From Panagrolaimus kolymaensis (lineage: Eukaryota > Nematoda > Chromadorea > Rhabditida > Panagrolaimidae), in contig JAJQJQ010000020.1 in assembly GCA_028622995.1 (NCBI GenBank), forward strand, positions 3,720,001 to 3,784,000: 64,000 bases of DNA, given 5' to 3'. The notes beneath the pieces were generated by a model. The model was not told the DNA's origin. It made no database searches and saw nothing but the letters and a program-made list of their open reading frames with translations. Below are positions 59,607-64,000 of the stretch, one piece after another. Each line of letters begins with the position of its first letter. Position 1 is the stretch's first letter. Position numbers and translations under genes: made by a program.

Positions 59607-62600
59607 TATTTTTTACAGTTTATCTTTATCGGGGTCAAAATTATATATTTTATATTTTAAAAGCTGCTTTTATGTATAATATTTATCTTTTTTTTGCTGC
59701 TGGCTATAAGCTTTAATAATAACTCCCATGTCCTTTTAAGAATGGAAACTGGAGAAAAAATTCAAGGTTTTGTAGGTGCTTAACTTTTTAAAGAACAAAT
59801 ATATTTAAAAAAAAAGCAAGTTCACTACAGAATTTTTTTTGAATTAAAACTAAGTCTTGAAATAAAAATGTCTTTAAAATTAAATACAAATTATTCAAAT
59901 TTTTAAGTTTCGTAGAGAGACTCTTTGGTGTATTGAAAGTAATTCTTTTTTATTTCACTATTTTTTTCATTTTTGATAAAAGTTTTTTTGAAACATTTAA
60001 AAATAAAAAAAACTTTAAGTTTTTCATTTCTTTTTTTTCTTGGGTGAATAAAAGTGGAAAATGGCCAAAATTTTGAGTGACTACTATCTATCTATCAGAC
60101 TCTTCCTTTGAAGAAAGAAGAAAACCTCATCATCATTCACGTCTTCTTTTTTTTTTCATTCATTCACGTCTCTTAACTTTTTTTTGCCTCCATTTTTGCT
60201 TTTTATTTTTTTCATTCAAAATCACTTGACTCTTCTTCTCATTCTCTGTGTTTTTAAACAACACCAACCCCACAAACAACATCGCTACAATTTTTTAACA
60301 GCAACAAAAAAACCATCATCACCAACAACACCAAATAAATAAAAAAGTAGGCGAATGCCGATAGAAAAATAAAACTATTTTTTTCTTCAAAAAAGCGGGA
60401 ACACATTTACATTCAAAAAAAAGATATCAAAAAAAGAAACAGTGTATACAAAAACGAGTGCTTATTTTTTGAAAAATAGTTTCTTATCATATTTTTTTCT
60501 TTCATCAAAAAACTGTTATTTTACACCAACAAAAATAAAATAAAAAGAAAAACTAAGATTCAACCAACATGGAGGCAAAAAACTTTTTTTCTTTCCTTCT
60601 TTCTATGTGTGGTTCTTTTTTATTTTTCTTGAGGCTCGTGTGTTTTTAAAAAAACCATTGCATGCTTCTTTTTTTTTTTTTCTCCTTCAGCTAGGCTGCT
60701 TGCTTGGTTTACATTTTTTTTATCTTTGGCTTGCTTGCGAGTGCGTGTATGAAAAAAAGGAAAAAAAACCGACTGTTGCTGCATTCATTATTTTATTCTT
60801 CAATTGCTTGCTTGCTTGCTACTGTTGTTGTTAGCTGTTTAGTTTAGAGAGCTGGGTGTTTCAGCCTTTATGCTTTTATTTTTTTTTCTTTCTTGCTTGC
60901 TTGCTTCATTGCCAAAGCCAATGAAAAAAAAAGATTACGTCACTTCTTTCAGGCGCTTTCGGGGCTGCTTTCTTCTAAATAAAAAATAATTCTTTTTTAA
61001 AAAAGCAAGCGACTAAAGCAAAAAATAGTTCGTTCACATAAAGTTTCTTTTAATATATTTTTTTTCTCTTTCTTTTGCTTTTGCTTCTTTTTTGTCATAG
61101 AAAAAAATGGCTTCGTTTTTTTTCATTCTTGGAGAAAAAAATGTTAGCTTCAAAAATAAAAAAAAGTTAGAATTTTTTAATTAAATTATTTGCTTCGCTC
61201 TTTTTTATTTTATGTATATGTATTTTAAATTTTATATTTATTTATTTTATAGCTTTTTTTCTTCTTTCAACAAGAGCAATGAAGAAAGAAAAAAAGTTTA
61301 AAATTCCTATCCATTCTTTCTTTTTTTTTTATATTGTTTGGTTTAAAAAATGGATAAACATTCCTTGGATTTTTTCTTTCTTTCATTGAATAAAATAAAA
61401 AAAATATATAAACATTGAAGAAGAAGAAAAAAAGTTAGAAAAATGAATGAATGTTGTTGATATCATCATTCCATCATCCAGCACCATTGCCAGCTAGTAA
61501 CTAATGTCGGAGTTGGCCAGCAAGCAAGCTAATATAAATTTTAAAAAGGGTGTTTTTTTTTTAAATTATTTTTTTTGATGGAAGAAGAAGAACTGTAAAA
61601 CTTTTCGAAATAATTAAGCATACATTCGTCAAAAAAAGTAAAAAAAATTTGTTGTTATCAATGTCGTTTTTTTTTTGTTGAAGTAAGAGTAAATATTTAC
61701 TCTTATTACCTACCTTTAAAAGGAAATGGGCGATAAAAATTAAATACTTTTTAGTACATTTTTTGTAAAGTGTTTTTATGAGCGTTTCTATCTTCGATAT
61801 TTAAGGGTTTTAACTTTGAAATTAACAATTTTTTTGTAAAGCGCAGAATTTATAATAAAAAAATTAACCAAGAAAATGCAAATTTTATGAAATTCTTGAT
61901 TTCCACTTTGGGATCATCAATTTCACGTCAAAATTTCCTAGATTTTTTTGTTGCTTACTTTTGTTTTTTACCGACATTATTATGTTGCACTTTTTAATTT
62001 CCATTCTTCTTTTTTACAATTGACCTTTATATTTTTCATATTGTTTTTTAATTCCTATCCTATTTTTTTTTTATTTATCATCACTCGAAATTTTTTTATC
62101 GGTTCTGTTAAATATCAACCAAACAAAAAAATCCCATTGTTTTTCTCTATCAATCAAAAAAAATAAGAGTTCAATCAAATTTATATTAAAATGATTTTTA
62201 CTCCCTTAATTTCATTTTTTGTTTTTATAGTCTAAAAATTAAGGAAAGTTTCATTTTTTCTTCATCTTTTTTAACAACATTCATTGAAAAAAAGGGTCTA
62301 TCTACGTTATATTAAAAGCAGACGAGAGTATGTTATACGGTGTTTATGTATGACTGAATTTCTTATACCTCTGTGATTTCATTTTTTTTTGTCAAACAAT
62401 AATTTCCGGTTACGTTTTTGATCGGGCTCATCTTTTTCTTCATCTTCTTTTTTTTTCTTCAAATAAAACTTTTTAATTTTGATTGATAACTTTTCAAAAA
62501 TGAAAACCTTGTGCCCCTGTTGTCTCTTATCGATTCTCCTCTATCTTTCGGTGCCTTTTTATTTTCTCGTTTCTCGTTTTTTTGTTCTTTCGTTCGTGAT

Positions 62601-63158
62601 TCAAGAATATCGTCGTTATTATTATTGCGCGGCGGAAACGCATTTTTTACAAATACAAATAACGTACTTATTAATTTTTTTTTTTTGGATTTTTTTGAAT
62701 TAAAATATTTATTATTTGTTTCAGAAAAGAAAAGGAGACATCTCCACGACGACGCCGACAATTCTAAAATTGGGTGGTTTATTTTATATTTTAAAACTTT
62801 TATCTTTGAACTTAAATAAAAACTCGAATCAACCAACCTATTTTTATATTTCTCCTTTCTTCATTTGATCCTATTTTATTTTTGGCGGTGATAAAAATAA
62901 TTATTTTTCATTTGATCAAAGTCAACGCTGAAATATTTCAAATTCATTATTACTTGGATTCTCGACTCGAATATTTTCTTAATATTTAATTATTCATTAT
63001 TATTATTTTTGTTAAAATCTTAAAAAATAATAATAATTTCTTTATTTTTTAAAATTTTAATATTTTGGAAAATCGAACAAAGTGTGTGGTGTATTTTTTA
63101 TAATATACTTCCTCGCTCCTGCTTGTGTTGTGGTTTAAAAAAAAACAATTTTTTTTAA
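59607..63158. other. Desert next to mef-2, probable 5' regulatory/leader region
   Basis: About 3.5 kb upstream of the mef-2 open region. It has T-rich tracts, TTGC microsatellites (about 60804-60820, 60892-60906) and a GC-richer patch at 62480-62780 with a plausible acceptor near 62720 (TTTGTTTCAG). A 5' non-coding exon or promoter of mef-2 could lie here, but none can be proven from sequence. Confidence 0.35.
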
Positions 63159-63725
63159 ACCTCGCGCTGCTGTAGCGACCCAAGTATAGACATAATTGAT
63201 TCTCGCTCAATTGAGCATAATTCCGCCGTCCAAGTGGCGTTGCAGACGGAAAAATATTCTTCTTCTTCTTCTTCAACATATTCAACATCAACGTTATTAA
63301 CGGGTGGAAATAATAATAATATTATTAATAGTAGTAATAATAATTTTTATCAACAACAACAACCCCAACATCCGCAACATCAAATTTATCAGCCACCCCA
63401 GCAACAACATCAATTTTCACATTTGGCTCAAAATAACCTTCACCAACACCAACAACGCCAGCAACAAGATTATTATTCAAATTATCAAATTCCTCAACAG
63501 CAACTTCCCCACTCGCAGCAGCAACAGCATCAATTAAATAACAATAATCATTTTGTCGTCAACGGTGGTGGAAATAATAATAATTTTATAATTAAAGGGA
63601 AAAAAGGTAGTGGTGGAAAAAAACCAATTTCATCTATTGCATCAAATAATCATCAACAAAATATATTATTAAATAATATAAATAATCCAAATAATCAAAT
63701 TCCACAACCCCAACCTCAAAGACGA

Positions 63726-63779
63726 ATGGGACGAAAAAAGATTCAAATCACTCGAATTCAAGATGAACGGAATCGCCAG
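63726..63779 (+). CDS. mef-2: MEF2 MADS-box transcription factor, first MADS exon (continues past window)
   Basis: ATG at 63726 begins MGRKKIQITRIQDERNRQ, the invariant start of the MEF2 MADS box, and the exon ends after CAG (Q) with the donor at 63780, the expected place before VTFTKRKFG. This is a DNA-binding nuclear factor controlling muscle and neuronal gene expression. The rest of the MADS/MEF2 domain is beyond the window. Upstream, the same frame is open from 63159 without a stop and is rich in Gln and Asn (for example NNNNFIIKGKKGSGGKK), but contains no ATG, so it is either an unusual leader or part of a longer N-terminus spliced from an upstream exon; the ATG given here is the conserved family start. 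Confidence 0.9.
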
Positions 63780-63926
63780 GTTTGTTGCTTTTACTTTCAT
63801 TTTTTTGACTTAGTTTTCGTTAAAATATTTGAATTAAAAATCGTTCTTATTGCAAGAGTTTTTAAAAATAAGGTTTTCCGTTGTCAGAGTTTATTTTGGT
63901 ATTTCTTTTTCGAGACTCCAAACTAG

Positions 63927-64000
63927 GGTTGTCGAATGGGGAAATTCCCGGGAATTTCCCGATTTTTCCTGGGAAATTTCCCGCTACAAACCCTTACAAA
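63927..64000. mobile_element. Possible start of a repeat element in mef-2 intron 1
   Basis: TAGGGTTGTCGAATGG begins a GC-richer, self-complementary patch (GGGAAATTCCCGGGAATTT) that runs to the window edge. TAGGG resembles hAT ends, but the other end is not visible. Confidence 0.2.

Noticed and set aside
41917..62836. Many 60-125 codon ORFs in the desert
   Set aside because: Dominated by F, L, K, N, S from homopolymer tracts, often overlapping on both strands, without domains or splice logic.

Overview
This window is AT-rich eukaryotic DNA from a nematode, most likely clade IV (Tylenchina). Coding regions are split by many short GT..AG introns, usually ending TTTTTAG or TTTTTCAG. The gene content is nematode-like: a serpentine chemoreceptor, a thaumatin-like fragment, a membrane-anchored FkbM-type methyltransferase, tandem TIMPs, and F-box-like/HAT-like genes of a kind I associate from memory with Panagrolaimus-type genomes. 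The genus is a weak inference. No tRNA, rRNA, CRISPR or bacterial feature was recognised.

Layout. Positions 1-7.5 kb, minus strand: MROH1-like HEAT-repeat gene (3' end outside the window) preceded by an HTATSF1/CUS2-like splicing factor, possibly one operon. Positions 8.2-11.3 kb, plus: a HAT/F-box-like gene whose coding sequence is split by a 630-bp hAT-like MITE. Positions 11.9-14 kb, minus: a coiled-coil gene built from repeated phase-0 exons and ending in the same C-terminal domain. Position 16.7 kb, plus: a three-exon, six-cysteine defensin-like peptide with a TATA box and GC box. Positions 18-20.3 kb, minus: a serpentine receptor. Positions 21.9-23.9 kb, minus: two tandem TIMP genes with matching exon structure. 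Positions 25.7-28.9 kb, minus: Integrator subunit INTS7. Positions 30-31.2 kb, minus: FkbM-type methyltransferase. Positions 32-33.2 kb, minus: a glycine-rich secreted protein. Positions 33.9-34.5 kb: a MITE with TA target duplication. Positions 36-38 kb, plus: tandem degenerate protein kinase domains. Positions 38.3-40.4 kb, plus: an intact paralogue of the 8-kb gene. Position 40.9 kb, plus: a thaumatin-like C-terminal fragment.

From 41.3 to 63.1 kb there is a gene desert of about 22 kb with poly-A/poly-T tracts, microsatellites, a TTAA-flanked MITE and a strikingly GC-rich MITE. It leads to the MADS-box exon of mef-2 at 63.7 kb, whose gene continues past the window. The desert is a plausible regulatory or 5' non-coding domain of that muscle/neuronal transcription factor.

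The genes are not one pathway. Housekeeping genes (INTS7, HTATSF1, MROH1) are interspersed with fast-evolving secreted, receptor, kinase and F-box-like genes. The most notable points are the dateable-looking MITE insertion that breaks one of a family of three related genes, the defensin-like peptide missed by simple ORF finding, the exon-repeat coiled-coil gene, and a long open Gln/Asn-rich stretch with no ATG directly upstream of the mef-2 MADS box.
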